Source: Cavia porcellus
Lineage: Eukaryota; Chordata; Mammalia; Rodentia; Caviidae
DNA: 64,000 bases
Direction: 5' to 3'
Assembly: GCF_034190915.1 (NCBI RefSeq)
Contig: NW_026947503.1
Coordinates: 19,190,532-19,254,531, forward strand
The position numbers and the translations under genes are program-made. Below, piece after piece: positions 35,985 through 47,756 of the stretch (positions are counted from its first letter, which is position 1; every line of letters starts with the position of its first letter). The notes under the pieces were generated by a model. That model had not been told where the DNA came from. It did not search any database and worked only from the letters and a program-made list of their open reading frames with translations.

Positions 35985-36530
35985 GGGTGCTTCACCTTCT
36001 CTTGCTTAGAATGTTCGCAATTGCTTTCTTTGCTTTTATTCATTCTCCACACAGCTTCTAAGATGATCATTTGTTTAGTAACACTTAATTGAGTCAGTGC
36101 TCACATTTAATTTCCCTTCATGCTTATAAAAAGCGCAAGCTTACTACAAGACATGCTTTGTCTTCTTCATGCCCTCGGGGAGCCTTCCTTAGCTTAGTGT
36201 CCTTTCCATCTAGAAATCCACTGTGTTTCAAGGCTGACTAAAGCCATATCCACTCTCCTCCATGCAATGACCTTTTGCTCTTCCCATTCCTTTTCCCTGC
36301 ATAATTCCCTGCCTGTGATTACAAAGTGAACTCATACTCACACCCCAACTGAAAAAGACATCATCTCTTATGTTATTGGCCCACATCAGGCAGTTAGAAA
36401 CTCCTTCCCATCTCATGGATATTATTATGCTATACGTGTCCCTGCATCATACATTTTATTATATTGTTTTATTTATATTCTTCATTCTTTTAAACTTTGA
36501 TCTTTGAAGAAAAGCATGCTTGTCTTCTAG
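35985..36530 (+). repeat. Possible L2 LINE 3' region
   Basis: Decayed L2-type wording: 'cttctcttgcttagaatgtt', 'cctcggggagccttccttag' and 'attatattgttttatttat', then 'tgatctttgaagaaaagcat'. Similarity is weak and was judged by eye only. Confidence 0.35.
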
Positions 36531-38512
36531 GTCTTTGTACGAGAAATAGTATGATATAAATAAAAAATCTTTTGAGCCAAACGCATCAGACTTTAGCTGA
36601 AAGTATAAACACTTGTATTATAGACTTACATTTTCTAGTCTTCTATTATTTAACTCAAAGTGAGAATAAACAAAGTTGATAATTCTTGACACAATGCCAG
36701 ACACGAGAAGGCTCTTGACAAATGACCTGTTGTCATTTCTAGTAGTACCACGGTTGCTTGTGTTTATTTGCCAGCATTGATTCCAAACTCTGGTACCCCT
36801 TAGGCACTCTGTGTTTTATGAATGAATAACTTATAGTTGTTATTTGTATACATGTGATACTTTAGATGATCTTTTTACAATGCCTGTATATTATTTATGT
36901 TATTTATTGTTGTTCTTCCAATAATGATCTTTTGAAGTAGATATTCATTAAATGTTTATTGACTGTATATCTCAGTGATTTTTTACTTCATTGGTAAAGG
37001 AAAAATAATTATTTTTCAGATATATTACCTGTCTACACTACCGCCAGTCACAATTTGATACACAGTAATAAATTTGTAGAATCTATGTTTGAATTGAACT
37101 ATTTTTGGGTGTGTTTAAGAAACTTTTAATAATAAATCAAACTTTGAGCTCTTGAAAATAAACCAGTTTAATATTCTCAAACTTCATGAATAGTTTTTAG
37201 AGATCTAGAGAATGTCATAAGCTGGGCATAGCCTAAGATTAAAACTCTCATGCTGTATTTTTGAAATATTCTGGATTATAAAACATTCAAGATTTATGGA
37301 TTAAAAGTAAATGGCATGTTTTTATATTTAGTTAGTCAAGAAAAAGATTAAAATAAGCCAAAAGTAGTATTTTATATTACACAGATATAGTAAAATGACT
37401 ACAATTCTCACTAGGTCATGCAAGAGAACAAATCTGTACCATTTTGTGCTCCTTCTGAGATTTCTGAACAATGTCAAATCACCTCATCTACTCATCGCAA
37501 CAGAATGTACACAGCCTTTAGTGCTTTAAAAAACATCAAGCCCAACAGTTTTAACTACTATCCCTTTCAAGGGTAAATTGTGAAGTTTTGTTGTCTTTGT
37601 AACCCAGAAGACACAATCTTAGCAAATAGTAAGAATTAGAAAAAAAATTGACTGACTGTAATGCATCACAAGGAATATTCCACAATTTTATAAGAATGTA
37701 ACTATCATAAAGAGTTATTAGTAAAGATGAGAATATTTTCTGTATTTTACAATATATCAAGAAAATTCTCTGTATATTTAGGCTACCTTCTGACTTCTCA
37801 TCAAACTATACTCAGAAGGACTCCTAGAAAGGAATTCTTCATTGTTGAAGTAACAGTAGTTCTGTATTAGGGAAAAACAGCTCAGCTTCTGTTCACCAGG
37901 CCACTCATCAGGCTAGTGTCTGCTTTCATATAATATGACCTACATTCTCATCCCTTCATCTCTAAAATGGACGGTGTTCATGGTTTTCTAGTTTTAGAGG
38001 TATATTGTGTGAATCTCACTAGGCTTTAAATGCCTCAGAAATAAAGCAGACTGCTATTTTCAGGGGCTCATCTAACCCTATCCCTAGAGCTCAGATCTTT
38101 CATGCAGAGAGGGCTTTTTGAGATTAAACTATGGAAAAAATATTTACAGTGCTGACCTCTAGTCATGATTTTTTAAAGTATTACCTTGCTACTTTATTTT
38201 TAAAATTTATTTAATTATGTTTGCATAATTACAAATGTAAGAAATATTTTTTTAAGTTGGTTTGAATGTGGATTAGGACCCTCCCATGCCACAGATGATG
38301 CTAGCACAGGTAACACCAAGATTACCGGTACAAGCAAGGTTCTTGCACTAGTCACCCATCAATTAAAATCACCTATACTGCTTTTTAACTCTAATGTCTA
38401 CAAATAAACTATGACCAGTAGAACTTACTTCAAGCATTTTCCTTAAACACTGATTAATTCATATCTAGTCATCCACACACAATCATTATTACTGAAATGC
38501 ATCTATCAGTTA
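36531..38512. other. AT-rich non-coding sequence
   Basis: No gene or named repeat recognised. Confidence 0.55.
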
Positions 38513-38881
38513 TGTTATGGTTTGTGCCTGGGTGTCCCCCAGAAGCCTCATGCAGTTATGGAGGCATGCTTCTTGGAGGCAGCTGAATCTGAATTTTGTG
38601 ATTGATTCATTGTCTAGTGCAGGAATTATGAGTGCTATATCCATCCTACATACAATTTAAAGGATAAAAAGTCTTCTCTCTTGCTCTTCCTTTTTGCTCT
38701 TTCTGCCTTTTCTGTCTTCCACCACCATGAACTGTTGCCCTCTGCCATGTGCCACTCTGCCTTGGAGCCAGTTACGTATGGACTGAGATCTCCACAAACT
38801 GTGAGCTAAATATATTTTTCCTTCCTTGATTTTGAGCATCAGTTCTTTTGTATCAGTAATGAGAGAAAAGTCACCAAGACA
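38513..38881 (+). mobile_element. Solo LTR, MaLR type (MST/MLT1-like)
   Basis: About 369 bp, from TGTTATGGTTTG to CACCAAGACA. It contains 'ggtgtcccccagaagcctca', 'tgattgattcattgtct', a CT-rich stretch ('cttctctcttgctcttcc'), 'actgttgccctctgccatgt' and 'actgtgagctaaatatattt'. These are hallmarks of mammalian MaLR LTRs. It is a relative of the LTR at 6055-6400, in the same orientation. No internal region is present. Confidence 0.8.
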
Positions 38882-38935
38882 ATTATTTCCCTCCATTTGT
38901 CTCTGATAGTTTCTAACACAAAATTTTGTTTACAG

Positions 38936-39112
38936 GTAAAAGCTAGTGGCTATAAACCAATGGTTTTATTTTGTGTTGTCAAGTCTTTTGAAGAAATGCA
39001 AACCAGTTGCCACATTCCTTTTACGCCTGAGTTATTAATCTACTCCATATCACGTGCTTTACAGAACAAAAAAATGTCTGAATTTCCACCATTACTATTG
39101 AATGATGTTCAG
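38936..39112 (+). other. Exon-like open segment after a splice acceptor (candidate only)
   Basis: 'aaattttgtttacag' forms a plausible acceptor ending at 38935. The frame then stays open for 59 codons ('VKASGYKPMVLF...LLLNDVQ') to TGA at 39113-39115. The residue mix looks protein-like (few low-complexity runs), but I do not recognise a family. It lies 55 bp after a solo LTR and no partner exon is visible, so chance is a real possibility. If real it would be a terminal coding exon. Confidence 0.2.
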
Positions 39113-39568
39113 TGAGGAGGTATACCTTTTTATATGAAAGAGATAGAATATTGTCAGTTTTTCTGAACTTGGTTCTAAAACAATACACAAGCTCTTGTTC
39201 TAAAGTTTAATAACTTTGTATGAGTTAATATATCTCTGAATAGAGACACAGCATATAGAGGTGAAGAGGGATATGGGAAGGACAAGGCCTTTCTCTGATG
39301 TTTGTAGAGAGAAGCACAAAGAGAGGAACCCAGGTAAAGGAAGATCCAAGGACATCACAAGTAGAAAGACACAATACAAGATGAGCTTACTCAGTGAGAC
39401 ATCAGCAGGCTGTGGACCTGGACCGTAGAGAATGAACAGGAAGGACATTGTGGTGTCAGACTACACAAGTTCCTATAAACCATCTAAGGAGTTGGGCCTT
39501 TATTCTAAATTCAGAATAAACAGAAGCCATTGAAAGTGTGAAATTAAGGGAATCATTGTGACCAAATT

Positions 39569-39693
39569 TAAGGTTCTAAATTTTTTTTTTCTCTCTTTTT
39601 ATCGATACCATGGATCGAACTCATGACTGCCTGTTTGCAAGGCAGGCACTTATGCTCCTGAGCTAAATCCCCAGCCCTAAGGTTCTAAATTTT
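39569..39693 (-). mobile_element. tRNA-derived ID-like SINE with 16-bp target duplications
   Basis: The word 'taaggttctaaatttt' occurs at 39569-39584 and again at 39678-39693. Between them lies a 93-bp minus-strand SINE. Read on its own strand it has head 'gggctggggatttagctc', an A-box-like 'tagctcaggag', a B-box 'gagttcgatcc' and an A-rich tail (the T-run at 39585-39600 on the + strand). This is a short RNA polymerase III retroposon with perfect flanking duplications, so it inserted fairly recently. Confidence 0.93.
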
Positions 39694-40991
39694 AATGTGC
39701 TAATTTTTTCTCCGGAAAAAGGGAGGGTGCTCAGGAAACTACAGCCTTAGGAAAATATTGCATTGTCTTCCACAGTAGTTGATGAAGGTGTCTTGGGCAT
39801 AGATGATATGGAATAATCAGTAATTGTTTGGGGTGCCTACTTAAATTAATAATTAAATTTAAAACTTTCTTTCAAATGATTTATCTTCTTACATGTTCAT
39901 AGTGGTCCCAAACAAATTTTATTCGCACTTTTAAGATTACTGAAGATTAGACATTAAATGATTTACCCAATGTCTCATGTTTGCTGCAGGTTGAAATGTA
40001 AATCTGGATCTTACAGCTCCATATTGATTATGTCTTTTGTTCTATAACATTCCGTAACGCTGATTTTACATTATTACTGTAATATGGGCCAATTTAAGGG
40101 CTGTAGAATTTTTTATTTAATGGAAACCTTCAAAATTATCTTCTCCAACACTAACAATAATGAAACAGAAGTATTTCATGTACTTCAAGTTAAAACAATT
40201 TCTGGAACTTGTTCAACAAGTAGACAGCATGTATCATGAGTTAAAGTATCTTCATGCTTAGACCCACAACCTTTCTGTGATTACATAGTAAGGCTATTAG
40301 ATGGTGTCCTATGAAAAAAGATATTTTGAAAGTATGGGAGAGTTTCACTAACTTCAAAAATATACCTAACTGTATCCAGTCTTTTTGTAAAATCAAGTTC
40401 AACATGTATTTTCAGACATTGTACTAGATGATGGAGATACACAAATTAATGTTTTACTCTCAGTCCTCCAGGAGACTAAACATCAAGGGTGAATGCCAGA
40501 AATAATACAAAAACATATTTGACCATAGCATAATAAAATCTCAAGACATAAGAGGTGAACAGAACTATGGGATATAGAAACAAAAATAATTACTAGTGGC
40601 TTCTAGAAGAGTGTGAGAATGTTCAAAAAGTGAAAGTTCTACCATACTTCAGCAGATAAGCAGGTGATAAAGTTGTGAAGGGTATTCTAGGTAGAAGAAA
40701 AGGACAGTAAACAAATTTTGGATTTCTAAAAGTAACTGCCAGTCGGAGGGATAATGAGTACTTCAGTGTGGCACTGGCCTTGCACATGCATGAATAGAAA
40801 CAGTTGGGGTGCTAAGTAGCTTCTTGTAATTAACCTGCAGCTCTTGGCTTCACACTGACAGTAATTGACAAACAATTGAATAAACAAGATGAAGTCTCTT
40901 TTTCTCTCTCTCTGAATAGTCTCAAAATATGAAGAAAGGGAAAAGTGTTTTACAAAAGCTAGTGAAGTACAGGCATAGAGTTTACCTGCAA

Positions 40992-40993
<2 letters not shown>

Positions 40994-41042
<49 letters not shown>

Positions 41043-41056
41043 ATCATCATCATCAT
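40994..41056. repeat. Compound microsatellite (CT)n-(TCA)n
   Basis: About 22 CT units followed after 'gt' by six TCA units. Confidence 0.97.
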
Positions 41057-42439
41057 TTAAAGGAGGTCATACCAGAAACTTAATCAGATTTATGGATGGT
41101 AATTTATTAGATCGTTTTAAAGAATGCATTACATTAAGAATAATGATTTGAGAATTGTATTTGCATCTCCAAAACTGTATAATTTTGAAGCTAGATACGT
41201 TTTGCTTCTACCTGCAGAAATTAAATTTAAGGATATTCATGGGCCAATGAGGTAGCACTATTGAATACTATTGTTTGCCACTCTTTTTGCATCTTTCTCT
41301 GTCTCATGCTAAGCTCACCCTTTCTTATTACACTACACGACCTTCACCGCTAAATCTTAAATTCATATATGTATTCCACTATACCATATATAATCTCATA
41401 TAACACCAGTCATATTTCATTGATTTTTTTTCACTTTACATGCGTCTCTCCCCATTATGCTTTTAGCTTACTTAAGAGGAAGAACTATATTTTACTTTTC
41501 CTATAGCCGTAGTGCTCAGATAAAGGAGGGATATACCTACTCAAAAAAAAAAAAAAAGTGAGGGGAATGAATTAATAAATAAAAGTGCTTTCTGAAGCAT
41601 CTGGCTTCTGTACAGCAACCATTAAATCTTAGAAGATTCACAGCATCTCTATGTATAGCGCGCTCCCACTAAGAGGAGTGATCAGTCTCAGGAGTGGCTC
41701 CATTCTACAGCAGACATCCTTTTTCTCTGTGCAACCTGAACACTTAGGTGTGAGAAGATCCTCTGTGTTCTAGGATCACGTATTCCTCTTAGAAGAGCTT
41801 AAGTTAGAAAGTTATTTATTTTATTAGGTTGATATGTCTAGCTTTTTCCCACAAATTCTAGTTGCAACTTTAGGGCTTTTAGTGAATAAATACAAACCCT
41901 CAGAAGACTATTTGTCATTGATTTGAGAGCTTTATCTAGACCATATTTGATTTCAGATTGAATTTGTTTCTATTCATAAGCCTTTTCATTCACAAAGTCT
42001 AATACAAGATTGTTAGAAACCCAATTGGAATTGCTCAGGGGAACATATCAAAGGGATAGCTTCTTTCTTAGGGTCCTAGCTTTGTTCAGCCATGAATGTA
42101 GAACAGAACTATGAAGGGCTGATTAACAACAATGTGCCATCTAGTTTCCATACTAATTTACTTCACCTTATTAAACTGTGGAATAATGTAATGATTCTCT
42201 ATGCAAAAAGAAACTTTTTGTCAGATAAGCAAATAATCACCATTAAGGAAGCCAGAGCTTCCTAGTTCTAAATTATAATAAGTTGAATTTGACTTATTTG
42301 ATTGAAAACTGGCATAAATTAGCACATGAATTTGACAAATCAATGTATCATTGGCAGAGAAATTATCTTCCTTAGTAAGTATCACAGATTTTGAGTTGAG
42401 AACATTAGCTCCATACTCTGACTTCTCCTTTTCACAGCT

Positions 42440-42520
42440 AAGAATAAGAGTGAGTTGTATAACTTCTCTGTAATCCGCTATCCTAGTGTGTAAATTGGTA
42501 CTAATAACATGGACTTTGAA
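42440..42520 (+). repeat. MIR SINE relic (partial)
   Basis: 'cacagctaagaataagagtg', 'gttgtataacttctctgtaa' and 'gtgtgtaaattggtactaat' match the 3' half of MIR ('caagttacttaacctctctg...tctgtaaaatgg'). Confidence 0.45.
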
Positions 42521-45500
42521 AACTTTAAATGAATATAAAAATGGAATCATATATGCAATGGTGAGAGTACAGCATGCAGCGTATCTCACCAGTGATGATA
42601 AAGACAGCACTGAACTCCAAGTAAAGGACGGCTAAAATATCATTGCTGGGAGGGTATTTAGCAATTGTCTAATCTCATCTTATCAGTTATCTACATGGAA
42701 AGTGACACCAGATGCTGAAGGGATGCAGGCTGTAAGCAAGGTCATAGAACAAGTTGGCATTATGCTATCTGTGCCCTGTTCTGTGTAATATCTTTCCTGT
42801 ACCCTGAAGTCTGCACCAGGTCCCCTTCATCTTGCATTTTCTCACACAGATTAGGACAGAAATTGATTTGCCCTCTGGTTTTTTTAAGGGATAAAGAAGA
42901 GAGAGAGGCCCGGTCTACTTTTCTTTGCATGCTCTTCCTCAGGGCTTTCCTTCACCATTAATTGCTAAAGACACCACATGAAAAATAAATCTTCATTTCT
43001 GTGAGGTCCATCTGCTCCCCCCACTCACCTACACGTAAAAGATACTTGTCATGAATGCATCTCAATTTCAAATGATCAGTCAAAAATGTTCCTATCAAGG
43101 TGGCCTCATATGGGGTACAAACCTCCGTGACAGGTCTTCTCCAGAGGCAACTAACAGGCATCCCCTAATAATACTGAGCAGGATAAGAAGAGCCTGTCAG
43201 AGCTGCTTCCTCAGGACATGGGGCCCTCAGGCAGACAGATGTGCCTAGTGTGAAAAGGAGTTTTCAAAAGCCTCCTCATTCTCAGCCTCGGGCACAGCAA
43301 ACAGAGCTGGGACCATCAAAGCCAGCTGCTGGCTTCCAAAGTTGATGTACCAGTAACTGGTTTTTAACTTCTGAGTTCTGACTTTTCCCTACTAGTTAGT
43401 TTTGGTTATATTTTGTTTGGATTTTTATTTTAGTATATCGGTACAATTATTTTAAAATTTTATTTCTTAAATCCATACGTAGGAGTGATATAGAATAAAA
43501 ACTATAATCGACTAAGTGCAAAAGACTGTCAGGGAGAAGCTGGGAATAATGAATCCTTTTAATTCTAGGAATTTCCTCTTGTTATTGTATCACTGTCCAG
43601 TTTCCCCAATATAAGCAGCAATTAGGAAATAACTTTTCTACACCCATTTCTTTATTTCCACAGAAACAGAGGGCAGTAAGAAGAGGTAGGAAGATGATGT
43701 CATTCTGGATTCAATACAGAATGATTCTCACAAATCTTATTACCAAATATTACAGAGATTGCTGCCATTTCAAATCTCAGTGAATGAAATTCTCCCAAGT
43801 ATTTTGGGAGACTGTTGTCTCCCAAAATGACCTTGTCATTTTTAATTGTTTGATAACTTTAAAGGTTCTTTCATGTCTTTCATTTTAAATCTTATAAGCA
43901 CTTTATCAGATGTGTCTAATTATTGGTTAATTGTTAGTGATACAGAAGCCAAGAAAATGTGTGGGAAGGGGGGAACCTATCTCATTTTTAGTCCTTTCTA
44001 CTATGGTGAGTGATTCATGTCCAAATCATCAGAGCAGATAATCTATCATTTAATGTTGGTGGGTTTAAGGATGGATATATGATGCAGTCATAACTATTTG
44101 ATACACAGGATTTTTTTCTAAAACTATTAGAAAGGAAGCATGTTCTCAGATCTGTAGGTTTTACCATGGGAATGCATGAACCTAGAAGGGTTTGGCAGAT
44201 GAGATAGGAGAGGAAAGGCTACCCACTGGAGGGCAGAGACAAGAAATGGAGAAATACTAAGCTCTGCTGGAATCAACAGCAGTGATCAAAACTTCACACT
44301 TTCTTTTGGCCATCATTTCTGTGATTGTTGAGAAAAGGAGAACTATCAATTTCATTTGATAACATAAATGAATAAAGATTTTGGTAAGGCAAATATATAC
44401 TAACTCAAACTTCTATTGACCGTGTGAATATACCAACACAAGATGTTGAAATAAAAACCACATGAATTAAAACATAATTTGAATTTTTGTAAGTATCACA
44501 CAGTAAGAAAAATATGAGGAAAAAATTATTTAGATGATGTTGCTATTGTTATATCTTGAGCAGTACAATAAAGTGTCAGCCCTTTTACCATTCAGATTAA
44601 ATTTATCTGAACTTCAATTCTCTCTTTTAGAAAATGTCTTCCTTTCTTCATTAGCGTTCCATCAAATCCAAGCATTAGTTTTGCTGGCTTCCTGTCAAGG
44701 AAAGGAAATGAAAAAGCATACTCAGTGTCCGAGATCACCTGCTTTTCAATTATAGCTTTCACTGCTGGCACATTTCGTTGGCAGTGTGAGGTGCCAACTG
44801 AAGGACTTTTATAATTCTTGGCCTGGAAACAGCTCTAGATGGGGGAGAGAAAGAGTGGCCTTTATTCCTCATTGTGATGCTCAAATACTGTCACTGCATT
44901 CCAGTATAGGCCTGAGTTTCTAATGCCTAAACACAGAAGCTCAGTACCCTTGGCTTACAAACACACAGTGATTCCTTGAGGCAAACCCAAGGTGCCAGCA
45001 TGACTAAACTGGGTGGAATGTAACAACGAGAGACAGATTGTGCCCAGAGCTAAACTTTTCCCAAGGCAACACAGAGCAAGATAGTGGTGAGATGGGATGC
45101 CAAGGCCTTTAAGGGTATAAGAGGCCAGTTTTAGCTCCCCTCATGGACCACTGAGGACACTGTAATTTTCTAGTGAGAGCAACATGGTGCTGTGAGTATG
45201 TAGATGAGAGAAGGCTAGAGATGCTGGCAGCCCAAATTCCTCCCATCTCAACAGCCCCAGAAGATCATCATACATCCTCGTATCTATCTGACAGATGTAC
45301 TTTCCCAAGCCAATATATTTTAGGAATAATTCAACATTTTATCATACCACCCAGCGCAGGTTATATTTTCTATGCCTTCTCCATTATACTCAGATTCTCA
45401 CCAGTGTTAACCTCTGTATCTTGGATTTTATTGTTTGTCATCAATAATGTTTCCCTGCTTTGGAACAGCATTAATATCTAGTATGTACATAAAAGATTTC

Positions 45501-46536
45501 TTAACCTACTTTCTACCCTGTGGTATCTATGGAAATAATGCAACTGCTAGCCATTAGAAGATATTAATAGCACTCAAAAAAATTATCCCCCTCCACCACT
45601 CCTGGCTCAGATTTATTGTCAAATAGATGTTTAGAATTTCATAAGACACAGGGTCATCTCCCACTGTCAGGGAAGGACAGCCCTACCACGAATTGCTCTG
45701 ATTCTGGATGAAAAGCTGTGAGACCTAAAGCACTGACCCCATGAACTGGTGACCTGGATCAGAATAAAAGTGAAACTGCATGCCCTAGAATGAAGACTAG
45801 GAGAGCCACCATCTCCACCTGAAGATTTGGGGCTCACAGGGTAAACACCTCTAAAGTGTCATCAATGGCTGTAAAGTGACATAAGCGGCGGGATCAACAT
45901 CCAGCATCCCCGTGTCAATATTTTGAAGCAAACTGAGATTATGCACATAAAAGCTAGAAAATAATCAGCCCGTAGCAACCATCAGACCGTCACAGGCCAG
46001 GCGTCTGAGTCAGAGGAACTTCAAGGCCTGAAAGCTGTGCGGAGAATGGCCGGGAGACAGTCCACCCCGTGGGACGCCAGACACTGAGGAGCCATGTCAC
46101 AGGCTCTGGGTGTAAACCGACCACTGCCCATCTGCCGGGCCTCGGCTCCCGCTCAGTGGGGCGCGCACCCCGGGGAGCCCGGCTCCCCGCGCCCCGGAGA
46201 CCCGGCGACTGCGCGTGCTGGACCGCGCGGCTCCGGAGCGGGACGGTGACCCGAGCGGGGAGCCTGAGGGCGCGCTCCGGGGGGAGCGAGCGCCGGCCGC
46301 AGCTGCGGAGCGCACGGAGGAAGGGCCGGGCCCGGCAGGCGCCGGCTCGCGGGCCGCAGAGGCCGTCAGTGGAGGGACGCGGGCCTCGCGCCGTGTGCGT
46401 GTTTGTGTGTTTGGTGGGCGGCGCGGGGCTCCGGCGTCTGTTCTGAGGAAACTGTCAATTCCGAGAGACGCTGTGAGGGACGCGGAATCTGCTCGGCCAG
46501 ATGGAGGCGCCGGGCGCGCGCGGCCAGCCAGAGCGG

Positions 46537-46575
46537 GGGCGTGGCGGGGGGAGGGGAGCGGGGAGCGGGCGCGTG
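46537..46575 (+). promoter_or_regulatory. G-run cluster with G-quadruplex potential
   Basis: Within about 40 bp upstream of the TATA-like box there are at least five runs of three or more G separated by short loops ('gggggcgtgg', 'cggggggagggg', 'gcggggagcggg'). Such clusters are common in CpG-island promoters. Confidence 0.7.
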
Positions 46576-46683
46576 CATCCAGGCAGGGCGGGCCGGGGGC
46601 GGAGCCGAGGGGGACGGGCCGGGGGCCGAGGGGCGGGCCGGGGCCGAGGAGGCGGGGCGGAGTGGAGAAGGGTGGGTGGGGGC

Positions 46684-46690
46684 TATAAGG
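46684..46690 (+). promoter_or_regulatory. TATA-like box (TATAAGG)
   Basis: 'tataagg' is flanked by GC boxes in a CpG island. It lies about 125 bp before a strong splice donor, so a short first exon fits. Confidence 0.65.
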
Positions 46691-46712
46691 GGCGGAGCGG
46701 GCCTGCGGCCCG

Positions 46713-46810
46713 AGGTGCCTTTGGCCCGGGCCTGGGAGACGCTGAGCGCGGAGCCTGAGGGGAGGCGTTGAGTCCAGCCTTGCGGAGCAGTAGCTTAGGC
46801 TTGAGACCAG
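46713..46810 (+). other. Predicted non-coding first exon (host gene or lncRNA)
   Basis: The start is inferred as about 30 bp downstream of the TATA-like box. The end is set by 'gagaccag|gtgagc' at 46810/46811, a near-consensus splice donor. The exon contains no ATG-initiated frame of note, so it would be 5' UTR or lncRNA. The downstream intron carries several SINEs. The gene cannot be named from this segment. Confidence 0.5.
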
Positions 46811-46973
46811 GTGAGCAGGGCGCAGGGGCCCAGACTCCTCCCCACAGGAATGGACCCTGGACGGGGCCGCTCGTGGCCGCCCGGGACTCTGTCCAGGACC
46901 CCTGCAGGCCGCCGCCTGGGGTGCTGAAGTCTGACCGGTGATTCTGACCCAGCACTCTCAGTGTGCTAGTGCA

Positions 46974-47060
46974 GGGCCAGGTGTAACTCAGTGTGTGAGC
47001 ACCTGCCTGGCAAGTGCAAGGTCCTGACTTCAGTTCTGGATACAAAGAAAAGCACAAACA
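46974..47060 (+). repeat. tRNA-derived SINE (ID-like, second lineage)
   Basis: 'gggccaggtgtaactcag', then 'tgagcacctgcctggcaagt', 'gcaaggtcctgacttcagtt' and an A-rich tail. The A-box (near 'gtgtaactcag') and B-box ('gacttcagttc') are decayed. The body differs from the 'gggatttagctc' SINEs at 39.6 and 55.7 kb and matches the pattern 'gagcacctgcctagcaagtgc' seen in some non-murid rodents. Confidence 0.7.
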
Positions 47061-47263
47061 CAGTTTTCATAGGTATCTAATAAATCTAAAGTATTTTTAT
47101 TTCATGTTAGCATCCATGTGGATACAGGTATTTAATTTCACAAATAGATCAGACAGAAGTTCCAGGGCCCCTCACTGTGTCACATACCAGTGACACTGAA
47201 AGTCTGGAGCAGAGCAAGTTCACGTCTCAACTGGGAAACTCAGACCCTGTGTGGAAAAGTAAA

Positions 47264-47305
47264 AAGGCTTGAAGTGTAACTCAGTATGAAGGACCTGAAT
47301 TCAAG

Positions 47306-47306
<1 letters not shown>
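47264..47306 (+). repeat. SINE remnant at the base of a (TG)n array
   Basis: 'aaggcttgaagtgtaactcag' followed after a gap by 'gacctgaattcaagt' looks like the two ends of a tRNA-type SINE with its middle lost. Confidence 0.4.
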
Positions 47307-47345
<39 letters not shown>

Positions 47346-47346
47346 G
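47307..47346. repeat. (TG)n microsatellite
   Basis: About 17 TG units followed by an interrupted 'cgtgtg'. Confidence 0.97.
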
Positions 47347-47542
47347 AGTATCTTTAAAAAGAAGATTCTGGTGTCCTTTGTACACAGTAGGGTGACTATA
47401 GATAACTATAATGTATTGCATCTTCCAAAAAAGCTTGAAGAATTTGAAGCGTTTCATGTTACCCTTAGATAGGTACATTTTTAGGTATCAATTTTAAAAA
47501 CGCAACAAACTAAAGTTACAGATGAAAAAAAAAATCTAAAAT

Positions 47543-47705
47543 ATGCCAGGTGTGGGGGCACACAGCACTCAGGAGGTGGTGGCCCACAGCACTCAGGAGG
47601 CTGAGGTAGGAGGATTGTTGTGAGTTTGACACCACCAGCTTGGGCTACAAAGTGAGTTGAAGGCCAGCCCAAACTGTATAGGGAGACTGTCTGGAAAAGA
47701 CAAAA
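47543..47705 (+). repeat. B1-like SINE with internal duplication
   Basis: 'gccaggtgtgggggcacaca', then 'gcactcaggagg' twice (47564 and 47590), 'ctgaggtaggaggattgttg', 'gagtttgacaccaccagctt', 'gggctacaaagtgagttgaag' and an 'agactgtct' end with an A-rich tail. The doubled 'cacagcactcaggagg' is a 26-bp tandem duplication inside this copy. Confidence 0.8.
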
Positions 47706-47756
47706 AACTAAAACAAAATAAATCTAAAACACAAAGGGCTAAATAATCCTATCAAA

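Larger units (their letters stand above)
39694..46000. other. AT-rich non-coding sequence
   Basis: No gene recognised. It includes a (CT)n-(TCA)n array at 40994 and a MIR relic near 42440. A 129-codon minus-strand frame at 42221-42610 overlaps that relic and has no homology I can see, so I treat it as incidental. Confidence 0.55.
46110..46820 (+). promoter_or_regulatory. CpG-island promoter of an unidentified gene
   Basis: This is the only GC- and CpG-dense stretch of the window not attributable to a repeat. CG dinucleotides are frequent throughout ('gggcgcgcaccc', 'gaccgcgcggctccgg', 'ggcgccgggcgcgcgcgg'). GC boxes occur at 46631-46658 ('ggggcgggcc', 'ggcggggcgg') and beside the TATA box ('ggggcggagc' at 46690). 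A TATA-like 'ctataagggg' at 46683-46692 sets orientation to + and predicts a start near 46710-46720. Several open frames of 70-157 codons on both strands here result from high GC, not coding. The promoter probably serves a first non-coding exon ending at 46810. Confidence 0.85.

Noticed and set aside
42221..42610. 129-codon minus-strand frame
   Set aside because: Overlaps a MIR relic, has no recognisable domain, and such length is not rare in 64 kb of both strands.
46069..46771. Several overlapping open frames (70-157 codons) on both strands
   Set aside because: All lie in the CpG island. They are Arg/Gly/Ala/Pro-rich in every frame, as expected when stop codons are rare in GC-rich DNA. No conserved motif was seen and the predicted start site lies at their downstream end.
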